Assembly: GCA_005882445.1 (NCBI GenBank)
Contig: VBAN01000210.1
Location: forward strand, 1-6,322
DNA from: Candidatus Segetimicrobium genomatis
Lineage (GTDB): Bacteria; Sysuimicrobiota; Sysuimicrobiia; Sysuimicrobiales; Segetimicrobiaceae
Reading direction: 5' to 3'
DNA length: 6,322 nt
This document shows positions 1-6,136 of this stretch, piece after piece; the stretch's first letter is position 1; the number at the start of each line of letters is the position of its first letter. The position numbers and the translations under genes were made by a program. The notes under the pieces were generated by a model. The model was not told the origin of the DNA. It did no database searches and worked only from the letters and a program-made list of their open reading frames with translations.

Positions 1-512
1 AAGTCTCTCAGGTGGACGTCCACCCCCCAGTACGCCATGTAGGGGACCTCGGGTCCCCGCACAAGGTGGAACGTTTGTCCGCCGATGGGGAGCTTGCCGT
101 AATAGTACGCCAGCGCGAAGTCGGGGTTCCCGTACGCGAGCGCCTCTTCGACGCCCTTCCGGTCCTGGAGCTTAGTCGAGCGCAGCGCCACCGCCCAGAC
201 TTCCAGGCTCGGCCCGTACGCGGTCACCAGCGCGCGCGAGATGAGATCGAGGCTGTTGGGGCCCGAGTTCAGCCCTGGAATGAGCACCAGCGCGACCGAC
301 GGCCGCGCGGCGTGTGGAGCGTGGTACCTGAAGGCGATGGCGCGGTTCAGGTCCGGCGGCGTATGCGGCTCGTCGGCGCCCGCGACATTGACGAGCTCCC
401 GCTGCACGTCCTCGGGGGCGGCGACGGCGGGGCGGCTTGGCGGGTAAAGGATCAGCGATAGCAGGAACGTCAGGCCAAGCGCGACCGCCGTCTGATTGTT
501 GCGGATGACCAT
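1..512 (-). CDS. Exported alpha/beta-hydrolase-like protein, C-terminus cut by window edge
   Basis: Read on the minus strand from ATG at 512-510, 170 codons stay open to the left edge, so only the N-terminal part is present. Residues 1-35 look like a signal peptide: an Arg/Asn N-terminus, a hydrophobic core (AVALGLTFLLSLILY), then PPSRPAAVAA, with plausible cleavage after AVA or VAA. The following segment contains VALVLIPGLNSGPNSLDLIS, which resembles the first core strand and oxyanion-loop region of alpha/beta hydrolases, and later YMAYWGVDVHLRDL, which resembles the stretch just before the nucleophile strand. No G-x-S-x-G nucleophile elbow is visible; it would lie beyond the edge. Hence a secreted or membrane-anchored esterase/lipase-like enzyme is inferred, substrate unknown. 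A G-rich tract (AGGGGG, plus-strand 516-521) lies 3 nt upstream of the ATG as a close-set ribosome binding site. It is divergent from the reductase at 591. Confidence 0.72.
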   Translation of the reverse strand, partial: MVIRNNQTAVALGLTFLLSLILYPPSRPAVAAPEDVQRELVNVAGADEPHTPPDLNRAIAFRYHAPHAARPSVALVLIPGLNSGPNSLDLISRALVTAYGPSLEVWAVALRSTKLQDRKGVEEALAYGNPDFALAYYYGKLPIGGQTFHLVRGPEVPYMAYWGVDVHLRD

Positions 513-590
513 TGTCCCCCTATCTACCCGTCTCAACGCGCACAACCGCAAAGGAAATTCCACGCGCGGTCCCGAACCCCCCCATCCTTT
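513..590. promoter_or_regulatory. Divergent intergenic spacer
   Basis: These 78 bases separate two divergent genes, so at least one promoter in each direction is expected here or inside the flanking genes. On the minus strand a G-run serves as a short-spaced ribosome binding site and TAGATA (plus strand 522-527) is a weak -10 candidate. On the plus strand I find no convincing -10/-35 pair. A near-palindrome GGAAATTCC lies at 553-561 and could be an operator half, but nothing supports that beyond its symmetry. The stretch just before 591 is C-rich and lacks a Shine-Dalgarno. Confidence 0.3.
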
Positions 591-1823
591 GTGGTGAAAT
601 TTGATGTGATCGTGGCCGGCGCCGGCCCGGGGGGCGCAGAGGCCGCCCGCGCCGCCGCCCGGGCGGGGCTGCGCACGCTCCTGGCCGAGGAGCATCCGAC
701 CGTCGGCGTCCCCAGCCACTGCACAGGGAAGCTGTCCCACCACGCATTCGACGAGTTCGACATCCCGCGCAGCCTGGCATTGAACGCGGTCAGCGCCGCG
801 GTGTTCCATTCTCCAGGCGGCGTCGCGGTGCGGGTCCGCCGCGCGACCGTGGACTCGTATGTGGTCGACAGGGTGACCTTCGATCGCTGGCTCGTCGACC
901 GGGCCGCCTCCGCCGGTGCGGAGGTGAGGACAGGGATGCGCATCACCGCCGCCCGCCGGAGCGGCGGCGGGATAGTAGTGACCGCGCACCAGCGCGGGCG
1001 CGCGTTCGAGGCGTGGTGCCGCTTGATTATCGATGCGGAGGGCGCCGCGCCCCGGCTGCCCCCCTCGCTCGGTCTGTCCGTCCCGCGCCGGCACGCGCTC
1101 GGGCTGCAGTATCAGATGCGCGGGGTGGGCGGGATCGAGGCGGACACTCCCGAGCTGTTTTTTGGCCGGACGGTCGCTCCCGGATTCTTTGCCTGGCTGA
1201 TGCCGGTTGGAGGGGACCGCGCGCGGGTCGGGCTCTGCGTGGATGCGACGGTCACGCGCCGCGCTCCGGTGCGGTTCCTGGATCGGTTGATCGCCACCCA
1301 TCCCGGAGTCGCCCCCCGGTTCGCCAACGCGGTCGTGGAAGGGAAGGTCGCGGGACGGATCCCGCTGATGGGCCCCCGCGGCCCGGTGGGCACCGACGGC
1401 ATGATCATCGTCGGCGACGCCGCCGGTCAGGTGAAGGCGACCTCCGGCGGCGGCATCTACTACGCGATGATCGCCGGGCGCATCGCAGGAGAGGTGGCGC
1501 CGCGGTACGTCGGCGGCGAGCGCGCCGCCGTCGCGGAATACAACCGGCGCTGGAGGAAACGGTTCGGTCTCGAGGTGGCCTTTACCGCGTTCGGACGCCG
1601 CGCGATCAACCACCTGTCGGACGCCGATTTGGACACCGTGCTGCGGATGATCGCGGAGAGCCCGCAGCTCCGGGAGAGCGTGGAGCGGGCGGGCGACACA
1701 CAGTTCCAGTCGCGCCTCTTCCTGCCGCTGCTGCGCGGCCTCGGCGCCGCGGGCCTGCGGCGGCCCGGGCTGATCCCGCTCGTGAGCAAGGCCCTCCTCC
1801 ACGGAATGCTGACGCAGGTGTAA
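591..1823 (+). CDS. Geranylgeranyl reductase family FAD-dependent oxidoreductase
   Basis: The 410-residue product is a flavoprotein of the geranylgeranyl reductase (GGR) family, which saturates double bonds of polyprenyl chains in archaeal lipids, bacteriochlorophyll/chlorophyll precursors or menaquinone (MenJ type). Seen in sequence: an N-terminal FAD dinucleotide-binding loop GAGPGG (residues 10-15); the family's PSHCTGKLS segment with Cys44; the substrate-face segment FFAWLMP (199-205); and the second FAD motif VGDAAGQVKATSGGGIYYA (274-292), very characteristic of GGRs. The C-terminal about 40 residues (LFLPLLRGLG...) are hydrophobic/amphipathic and may contact the membrane where the prenyl substrate sits. 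Length is normal for the family. Start is GTG 591, with a second in-frame GTG at 594 equally possible; neither has a Shine-Dalgarno. EndoQ follows after 39 nt. The substrate cannot be set from this window; menaquinone side chain is a reasonable guess. Confidence 0.9.
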   Translation: MVKFDVIVAGAGPGGAEAARAAARAGLRTLLAEEHPTVGVPSHCTGKLSHHAFDEFDIPRSLALNAVSAAVFHSPGGVAVRVRRATVDSYVVDRVTFDRWLVDRAASAGAEVRTGMRITAARRSGGGIVVTAHQRGRAFEAWCRLIIDAEGAAPRLPPSLGLSVPRRHALGLQYQMRGVGGIEADTPELFFGRTVAPGFFAWLMPVGGDRARVGLCVDATVTRRAPVRFLDRLIATHPGVAPRFANAVVEGKVAGRIPLMGPRGPVGTDGMIIVGDAAGQVKATSGGGIYYAMIAGRIAGEVAPRYVGGERAAVAEYNRRWRKRFGLEVAFTAFGRRAINHLSDADLDTVLRMIAESPQLRESVERAGDTQFQSRLFLPLLRGLGAAGLRRPGLIPLVSKALLHGMLTQV

Positions 1824-1862
1824 GGGGGCAGGATAACGGGTCGGTAACACGAATCCTCTCCT

Positions 1863-3107
1863 ATGCGGATCGTCGCCGATCTCCACCTGCACTCCAAGTT
1901 CAGCCGCGCCACGAGCCGGGAGATGGATGTCGAGACCCTGGCGAAGTGGTGCGGGCTCAAAGGCATCACGGTCGTCGGCACGGGAGACTTTACCCACCCT
2001 GTCTGGTTGCGCGAGCTGCGGGCCAAGCTCCGTCCGAACGGCCGCGGGCTCTACACCTTCGGCACGCAGCACTTCATGCTCAGCTCGGAGGTCAGCAACA
2101 TCTACCCGCAGGGCGGGCGCCTGCGGAAGATCCACAACATTCTCCTCGCCCCCAGCCTCGAGGTGGTGGACCGGATCAACGCCGTCCTGGCCCGCTTCGG
2201 GAGCCTGATGGCCGACGGGCGGCCCACGCTGTCGCTGCCGAGCGACAAGCTGGTGGAGTACGTGATGGAGATCTCCCCCGACTGCATGGTGATCCCTGCC
2301 CACGTCTGGACGCCGTGGTTTTCCTTGTACGGGAGCAACTCGGGGTTCGACTCGCTGCGGGAGTGTTTCGGCGATCAGGCGCGCCACATCCATGCGGTGG
2401 AGACCGGGCTCAGCAGCGACCCTCCGATGAACTGGCGGATCGCCGAGCTGGACTCGGTGATGCTCGTGAGCAACTCCGACGCCCACTCCCCGGCGAAGCT
2501 CGGCCGGGAGGCGAACGTGTTCGACTGCCCGCTCGAGTACGGCGAGATCCTCGGCGCGCTCCGCCGCAGGGACCGGACGAAGTTCTTGTCCACCATCGAG
2601 TTCTTTCCCGAGGAAGGGAAGTATCACTTTGACGGTCACCGGGCCTGCAACCAGCGGCTCTCCCCGCGGGAGACCAAGGCGCACCGCGGGATCTGCCCGG
2701 CCTGCGGCCGGCCGCTGACGGTTGGAGTCCTTTCCCGGGTCGCCGCCCTGGCCGGCCGGGAGGATGGAGTGCCCGAAGCCGGCCGCGTGCCGTTCCGCCA
2801 CATCATCCCGCTCGAGGAAATCATGGCGGAGGCGCTGGGCGCGCAGCCCGGGAGCGGCGCGGTCCGCGAGGAATACCTCAAGCTCGTCTCGGCCCTCGGC
2901 AACGAGTTTGCCGTCCTGATGGATGTGCCGCTCGATGAGGTGGCCCGGCACACGCGGCCCCGCGTGGTGGAAGGCCTCCGCCGGATGCGGCAGGGACAGG
3001 TGCATATCCGCCCCGGGTACGATGGCGTCTTCGGCGAGATCCGCATTTTCGGGGGCGCCGCGGAGGAGCCCAAAGTGGATCAGCCGGCACAGACCAGCCT
3101 GTTCTGA
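1863..3107 (+). CDS. endoQ: Endonuclease Q (EndoQ), PHP-family DNA repair nuclease
   Basis: The 414-residue product matches EndoQ, the endonuclease that nicks DNA 5' of deaminated bases (uracil, hypoxanthine, xanthine) and abasic sites, first described in Thermococcales and found in some bacteria such as Bacillus. Seen: a PHP metal-site N-terminus ADLHLHSKFSRATS (His8, His10), GTGDFTHP (Asp42, His45), PAHVWTPWFSLYG (His147), VETGLSSD (Glu180, Asp186), SNSDAHSP (Asp206, His208); then the EndoQ zinc-binding region with Cys262 and CPAC (Cys278, Cys281), followed by GRPLTVGVLSRV, as in archaeal EndoQ. The C-terminal tail ends in QTSLF. Length is close to archaeal EndoQ (slightly over 400). ATG 1863 is the only start: the frame has a TAA at 1845-1847 and the conserved sequence begins at residue 3. 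No Shine-Dalgarno; the upstream bases are pyrimidine-rich. Family assignment is confident; enzymatic activity is inferred. Confidence 0.93.
   Translation: MRIVADLHLHSKFSRATSREMDVETLAKWCGLKGITVVGTGDFTHPVWLRELRAKLRPNGRGLYTFGTQHFMLSSEVSNIYPQGGRLRKIHNILLAPSLEVVDRINAVLARFGSLMADGRPTLSLPSDKLVEYVMEISPDCMVIPAHVWTPWFSLYGSNSGFDSLRECFGDQARHIHAVETGLSSDPPMNWRIAELDSVMLVSNSDAHSPAKLGREANVFDCPLEYGEILGALRRRDRTKFLSTIEFFPEEGKYHFDGHRACNQRLSPRETKAHRGICPACGRPLTVGVLSRVAALAGREDGVPEAGRVPFRHIIPLEEIMAEALGAQPGSGAVREEYLKLVSALGNEFAVLMDVPLDEVARHTRPRVVEGLRRMRQGQVHIRPGYDGVFGEIRIFGGAAEEPKVDQPAQTSLF
3090..3104 (+). other. Putative sliding-clamp-binding pentapeptide at EndoQ C-terminus
   Basis: The last five residues of EndoQ are Q410-T-S-L-F414, directly before the stop codon. 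This resembles the bacterial beta-clamp (DnaN) binding consensus QL(S/D)LF, with Gln, Ser, Leu and Phe matched and Thr in place of Leu at position 2. It follows a proline/acidic tail (EEPKVDQPA) that looks flexible. Clamp binding is inferred from the motif alone. Confidence 0.5.
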
Positions 3108-3202
3108 TTTCCCGCTCCGATCGCCCGCCGGTCCCGGCGAGAGGGACGCGCGGCTCCCCGGGGTCGGGTTCGCCGGGACGGGCCGCGTCTGGACGCACCT
3201 CA

Positions 3203-3257
3203 ACGGGACGCGCCAGTCCGGTCCGCCGCGCCCACGGGGTAGGACAGCGCGTCCCGT
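3203..3257 (+). repeat. 11-bp perfect inverted repeat before the methyltransferase start
   Basis: ACGGGACGCGC (3203-3213) and its exact reverse complement GCGCGTCCCGT (3247-3257) flank 33 nt. Inside the stem, after a small bulge, GTCC (3216-3219) can pair with GGAC (3242-3245). As RNA this would be a long GC hairpin ending 11 nt before GTG 3269, close enough to hide the ribosome entry site. There is no T-tract after it, so it is not a canonical terminator. The spacer 3108-3268 also holds a small hairpin CGCCG-GTCC-CGGCG (3126-3139). Role unknown; chance pairing is possible in such GC-rich DNA. Confidence 0.45.
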
Positions 3258-3268
3258 CCCGTCCGGCG

Positions 3269-4432
3269 GTGGTACTGTTCCCCGGCCGCGACGAGCGGCT
3301 CCGCGCCGGGCACCTCTGGGTCTATCGCACCGAGATCGCCCGCATCGAAGGCGCTCCCCAGGACGGCGACGCGGTCGCGGTGCGGACCGCCTCCGGCCAT
3401 CATCTGGGCGTGGGGCTGCTCAATACGCGCTCGGTCATCACGGTGCGGGTTCTGGCTGCCGGCGATCCTCCGCTGGACGAGGCCTTCTTCGCCGGCCGGC
3501 TGCGCAGCGCGCTCGCAGTGCGCGGGCGACCCGGATGGGCGTCATCGGCCGGGCGGCTTGTCTACAGCGAGGGAGACGGGCTTCCCGGGTTGATCGTCGA
3601 CCGGTACGGCGACGTCCTTGTCCTCCAGACCCTGACGCTCGGCATGGACCGCCGGAAGGAGATGCTGGTCCGGCTGCTCAACGAGACGGTGCGTCCCCGC
3701 GGAATCTACGCGCGCAACGACGTCGCGGTCCGCCGGCTGGAAGGCCTGCCGAGAGAGCACGGATGGCTCACGGACGCGGGGCCGGCCGTGGTGGAGATCG
3801 ACGAGGGCCCGTGCCGGTTCCTCGTGGACATCGAGCACGGCCAGAAGACGGGATTCTTCCTCGACCAGCGGGAGAATCGCCTGCGGGTCGCCGAGCTGGC
3901 CACCGGCCTCCGGGTGCTCGATTGCTTCGCCTATACGGGCGCGTGGGGGATTCAGGCCGCCGCGCGCGGGGCGGCGGCCGTCACCGGGATGGCGATCTCG
4001 GAGGCCGCGGTCGTGATGGCCGAGCAGAACGCGGTGCGCAACCATTGCGCCGATCGCTGCGGGTGGCTGCGGGAGAACGCCTTCGACGGGCTGCGGCGGC
4101 TGGCGGCCGCGGGGCCCGCCTTCGACCTGGTGATCCTGGATCCTCCGGCCTTTGTGAAGACCCGGTCGGCGCTGGCCGCCGGCCTGGCCGGCTACAAAGA
4201 GATCAACCTTCGGGCGCTCAAGCTGCTTGCCCCTCAGAGCTGGCTGGTGACCTGCTCGTGCTCCTACCATGTCGACGAGGCCCGCCTGGTCGCGACGGTG
4301 AACGAGGCGGCGCGGGACGCGCGGCGGACGATCCGCATTGTCGAAAGCCGCTCTCAGGCCCGCGACCACCCCGTGCATCCCGCGATGCCGGAGACCCGGT
4401 ACCTGAAGTGTCTGATTATCGCCGTGGACTAA
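3269..4432 (+). CDS. rlmI: RlmI-like class I SAM-dependent 23S rRNA (cytosine-C5) methyltransferase
   Basis: The 387-residue product belongs to the RlmI/YccW family; E. coli RlmI makes m5C1962 of 23S rRNA. Seen: an N-terminal PUA RNA-binding domain (about 1-75, beginning LFPGRDERLRAGHLWVYR); a central subdomain; the family signature GQKTGFFLDQRENR (191-204); SAM motif I VLDCFAYTGAWG (216-227); motif IV DPPAF (291-295); and TCSCSYH (328-334) carrying the Cys-Ser-Cys of m5C methyltransferases. Length is typical. GTG 3269 is the first canonical start: the frame is open upstream through 3107 but has no ATG, GTG or TTG there, and the upstream residues look unconserved. No clear Shine-Dalgarno. Oddity: the strand after motif I reads VTGMAISEAA, with Ala242 where relatives have the SAM-ribose-binding acidic residue (VDxS). 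It sits 161 nt after EndoQ; the exact target base is inferred from the family. Confidence 0.9.
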   Translation: MVLFPGRDERLRAGHLWVYRTEIARIEGAPQDGDAVAVRTASGHHLGVGLLNTRSVITVRVLAAGDPPLDEAFFAGRLRSALAVRGRPGWASSAGRLVYSEGDGLPGLIVDRYGDVLVLQTLTLGMDRRKEMLVRLLNETVRPRGIYARNDVAVRRLEGLPREHGWLTDAGPAVVEIDEGPCRFLVDIEHGQKTGFFLDQRENRLRVAELATGLRVLDCFAYTGAWGIQAAARGAAAVTGMAISEAAVVMAEQNAVRNHCADRCGWLRENAFDGLRRLAAAGPAFDLVILDPPAFVKTRSALAAGLAGYKEINLRALKLLAPQSWLVTCSCSYHVDEARLVATVNEAARDARRTIRIVESRSQARDHPVHPAMPETRYLKCLIIAVD

Positions 4433-4433
4433 G

Positions 4434-4469
4434 CGGCCGTGTTATAATGGGGACGGCCGATGCTACAAT
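4434..4469 (+). promoter_or_regulatory. Tandem -10-like promoter elements upstream of the R3H ATPase
   Basis: Two AT-rich hexamers stand out in GC-rich DNA just after the methyltransferase stop: TATAAT (4443-4448), an exact sigma-70-type -10 consensus, and TACAAT (4464-4469) preceded by TGC (4461-4463), an extended -10 (TGnTACAAT). They sit in a 21-nt near direct repeat, each copy beginning GGCCG (4434-4438 and 4455-4459). The first hexamer also lies 16 bp upstream of TACAAT as TTATAA (4442-4447), where a weak -35 would be. Neither has a good TTGACA-like -35. Predicted start of transcription is near 4455 and/or 4476. Confidence 0.6.
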
Positions 4470-4490
4470 CGGATGGGTGTGGTCAACGCG

Positions 4491-4529
4491 GGGGGAGAGC
4501 CGGGGCCTGGGTTCTCCTCCTTGTTGTTT
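4491..4529 (+). terminator. Terminator-like hairpin in the leader of the R3H ATPase
   Basis: Positions 4491-4501 pair with 4510-4520 in an 11-bp stem (nine Watson-Crick pairs, two G-U) around an 8-nt loop (4502-4509), immediately followed by TTGTTGTTT (4521-4529). This is the form of an intrinsic terminator. It is 58 nt after the methyltransferase stop and so could end that transcript. But it also lies downstream of the predicted promoter and 13 nt before the next start codon, so transcripts of the R3H gene would have to read through it, as in an attenuator. Confidence 0.55.
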
Positions 4530-4536
4530 GAGGTGA
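4530..4536 (+). promoter_or_regulatory. Shine-Dalgarno of the R3H ATPase
   Basis: GAGGTGA ends 6 nt before GTG 4543 and is the best ribosome binding site in the window; it fixes the GTG start. It lies just after the hairpin's T-rich tail. CCTC in the hairpin's 3' arm (4516-4519) could weakly pair with GAGG (4530-4533), so hairpin formation and Shine-Dalgarno exposure may be linked. Confidence 0.75.
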
Positions 4537-4542
4537 TCTTGC

Positions 4543-6069
4543 GTGGCCGGTCCGCAGATTCATATCTCGGATAACCTGGACGTGCTCCTCGGTATCCTGC
4601 CCTCCCCGATCCGCGAAGCCATCGTGCGGCAGCCCGAACTGGATGAACTGCTGGAAGTGGTGCTGGACCTCGGACGCGAGCCCGAGGCGCGGTTTCCCGC
4701 CCGCGCGGTCCGGCTCTCGGAGGGGTTTGTCAACCGCGAGGACATGCAGCACGTCATCGGCCGGGTTGGGACGTTCGGCAAGGACAACCGCGCCGGAATC
4801 GAGCGGACGCTGCACCGGATCTCCGCGATTCGCAACCGGGTCGGCGAGATCATCGGGCTGACCTGCCGGGTCGGGCGCGCAGTCTTCGGCACGGTCGACA
4901 TCGTCCGCGACGTGATCGAATCGGGACAGAGCGTGCTGCTCGTCGGGCGGCCGGGCGTGGGCAAGACGACCCTCCTCCGGGAGGCGGCCCGCGTCCTCTC
5001 CGACGAGATCGGCAAGCGCGTGGTGGTGGTGGATACCAGCAACGAGATCGCCGGAGACGGGGACATCCCCCATCCCGGGATCGGCCGGGCGCGCCGGATG
5101 CAGGTGCCGTACCCGGAGCTGCAGCATGCGGTCATGATCGAGGCCGTGGAGAACCACATGCCGGAGGTCATTGTCATCGACGAGATCGGCACGGAGGCCG
5201 AGGCGCTGGCCGCCCGCACCATCGCCGAGCGGGGGGTCCAGCTGATCGCCACCGCGCATGGGAACACGCTCGACAACCTCTTGCAAAACCCCACCCTCTG
5301 CGACCTGGTCGGCGGCATCCAGGCGGTGACGCTGAGCGACGAGGAAGCGCGGCGGCGGGGCACGCAGAAGACGGTGCTGGAGCGCAAAGCCCCCCCGACG
5401 TTCGAGGTGGTCATCGAGATCCAGGAGCAGGACAAGCTGGCGGTGCACCACGACGTCGCCCGTGTCGTCGACCGGTTCCTCCGGGGCGACATGCCGCGTC
5501 CTGAGATTCGCACGCGGACCGCCGAGGGCGAGGTGCGGATCACCACGGATGGGGAGCAGCCGGTGGCGCCGCCGATGCTCGACGGCCATCCGCCCGTGTC
5601 GAAGGCCCCGCACAAGATCGTCCGGATCTATCCCTATGCCGTGAGCCGGAACCGCCTGGAGCGGGCGATCCGGGAACTGCGGGTCCCGGCCGACATTGCC
5701 AACACTTTGGCCGACGCCGATCTCATGATCACGCTCAAATCCCAGGAGAAGCGGCAGCCCAAGCGGCTCCGCGATGCCGGCACGCGCGGCCTCCCGATGC
5801 ATGTGATCAAGAGCAACACGCTCTCCCAGATCGAGGCCTGCCTGCGCGCCGTGTTCGGCGTGGGAGATCGCCTCAACAGCGATGAAATGGCCCTGCGGGA
5901 AGTCGAGGAGGCGATCTCCGAGGTCATGGCGTCGGCCCAGCCGGTCGAGCTCTCACCCCAGAACTCGTACATCCGCCGCCTGCAGCACCAGTTCATCCAG
6001 CGCTACGGCCTGAGCTCCGAAAGCAAGGGCGCCGACCCGTACCGGCGGGTCGTGATCTACCCGCAATGA
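4543..6069 (+). CDS. Ycf45/SpoIIIAA-like P-loop ATPase with C-terminal R3H domain
   Basis: The 508-residue product joins an AAA-type ATPase of the SpoIIIAA/Ycf45 group to a single-stranded nucleic-acid-binding R3H domain. Seen: an N-terminal helical region (1-100); Walker [10 protein letters not shown] (135-143); Walker [13 protein letters not shown] (209-220); ATAHGN (236-241) at the sensor-like position, followed by [20 protein letters not shown], a hallmark of this group; a charged proline-rich linker (about 310-355); a conserved C-terminal segment [15 protein letters not shown] (from 359) with MHVIKSNT (419-426); and an R3H domain ending [14 protein letters not shown], with the R-x-x-x-H signature at Arg478/His482. 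No membrane segments. Likely cytoplasmic; biochemical role unknown in the family. GTG 4543 has a clear Shine-Dalgarno. The stop overlaps an ATG (ATGA, 6066-6069), and tmk follows in another frame. Full length, no frameshift. Confidence 0.92.
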   Translation: MAGPQIHISDNLDVLLGILPSPIREAIVRQPELDELLEVVLDLGREPEARFPARAVRLSEGFVNREDMQHVIGRVGTFGKDNRAGIERTLHRISAIRNRVGEIIGLTCRVGRAVFGTVDIVRDVIESGQSVLLVGRPGVGKTTLLREAARVLSDEIGKRVVVVDTSNEIAGDGDIPHPGIGRARRMQVPYPELQHAVMIEAVENHMPEVIVIDEIGTEAEALAARTIAERGVQLIATAHGNTLDNLLQNPTLCDLVGGIQAVTLSDEEARRRGTQKTVLERKAPPTFEVVIEIQEQDKLAVHHDVARVVDRFLRGDMPRPEIRTRTAEGEVRITTDGEQPVAPPMLDGHPPVSKAPHKIVRIYPYAVSRNRLERAIRELRVPADIANTLADADLMITLKSQEKRQPKRLRDAGTRGLPMHVIKSNTLSQIEACLRAVFGVGDRLNSDEMALREVEEAISEVMASAQPVELSPQNSYIRRLQHQFIQRYGLSSESKGADPYRRVVIYPQ

Positions 6070-6136
6070 CCGCGGCGGGGAGGACCAGGCGGTAATCGGA
6101 CCCTCAGCGGGCAAGCGCTCCCCGGGGCTCGCGCGG

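Noticed and set aside
12..461. 149-codon plus-strand frame opposite the leftward hydrolase gene
   Set aside because: The minus strand encodes a coherent signal peptide and hydrolase-like sequence; the plus-strand translation is Arg/Val-rich without motifs.
1013..2632. 539-codon open frame on the plus strand spanning two genes
   Set aside because: Arg/Pro/Gly-rich composition typical of an out-of-frame shadow in GC-rich DNA; it overlaps the well-supported reductase and EndoQ.
3126..3139. Hairpin just after EndoQ as a terminator
   Set aside because: Only a 5-bp stem and no T-tract follows; insufficient for an intrinsic terminator call.
3251..3264. Short tandem GTCCC repeat
   Set aside because: Two and a bit copies of a 5-mer in GC-rich DNA; better explained as part of the inverted repeat arm and chance.
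2923..4536. 537-codon plus-strand frame over the EndoQ end and the methyltransferase
   Set aside because: Low-complexity Arg/Gly/Pro translation, while the other frame carries all methyltransferase motifs.
4473..4574. 33-codon frame from ATG 4473 overlapping the R3H gene start
   Set aside because: No ribosome binding site, runs into the ATPase gene in another frame, no sign of selection.
4483..5802. 439-codon minus-strand frame antisense to the R3H ATPase
   Set aside because: His/Asp/Arg-rich mirror of a conserved gene with no recognisable domain; GC-skewed third positions keep antisense frames open.
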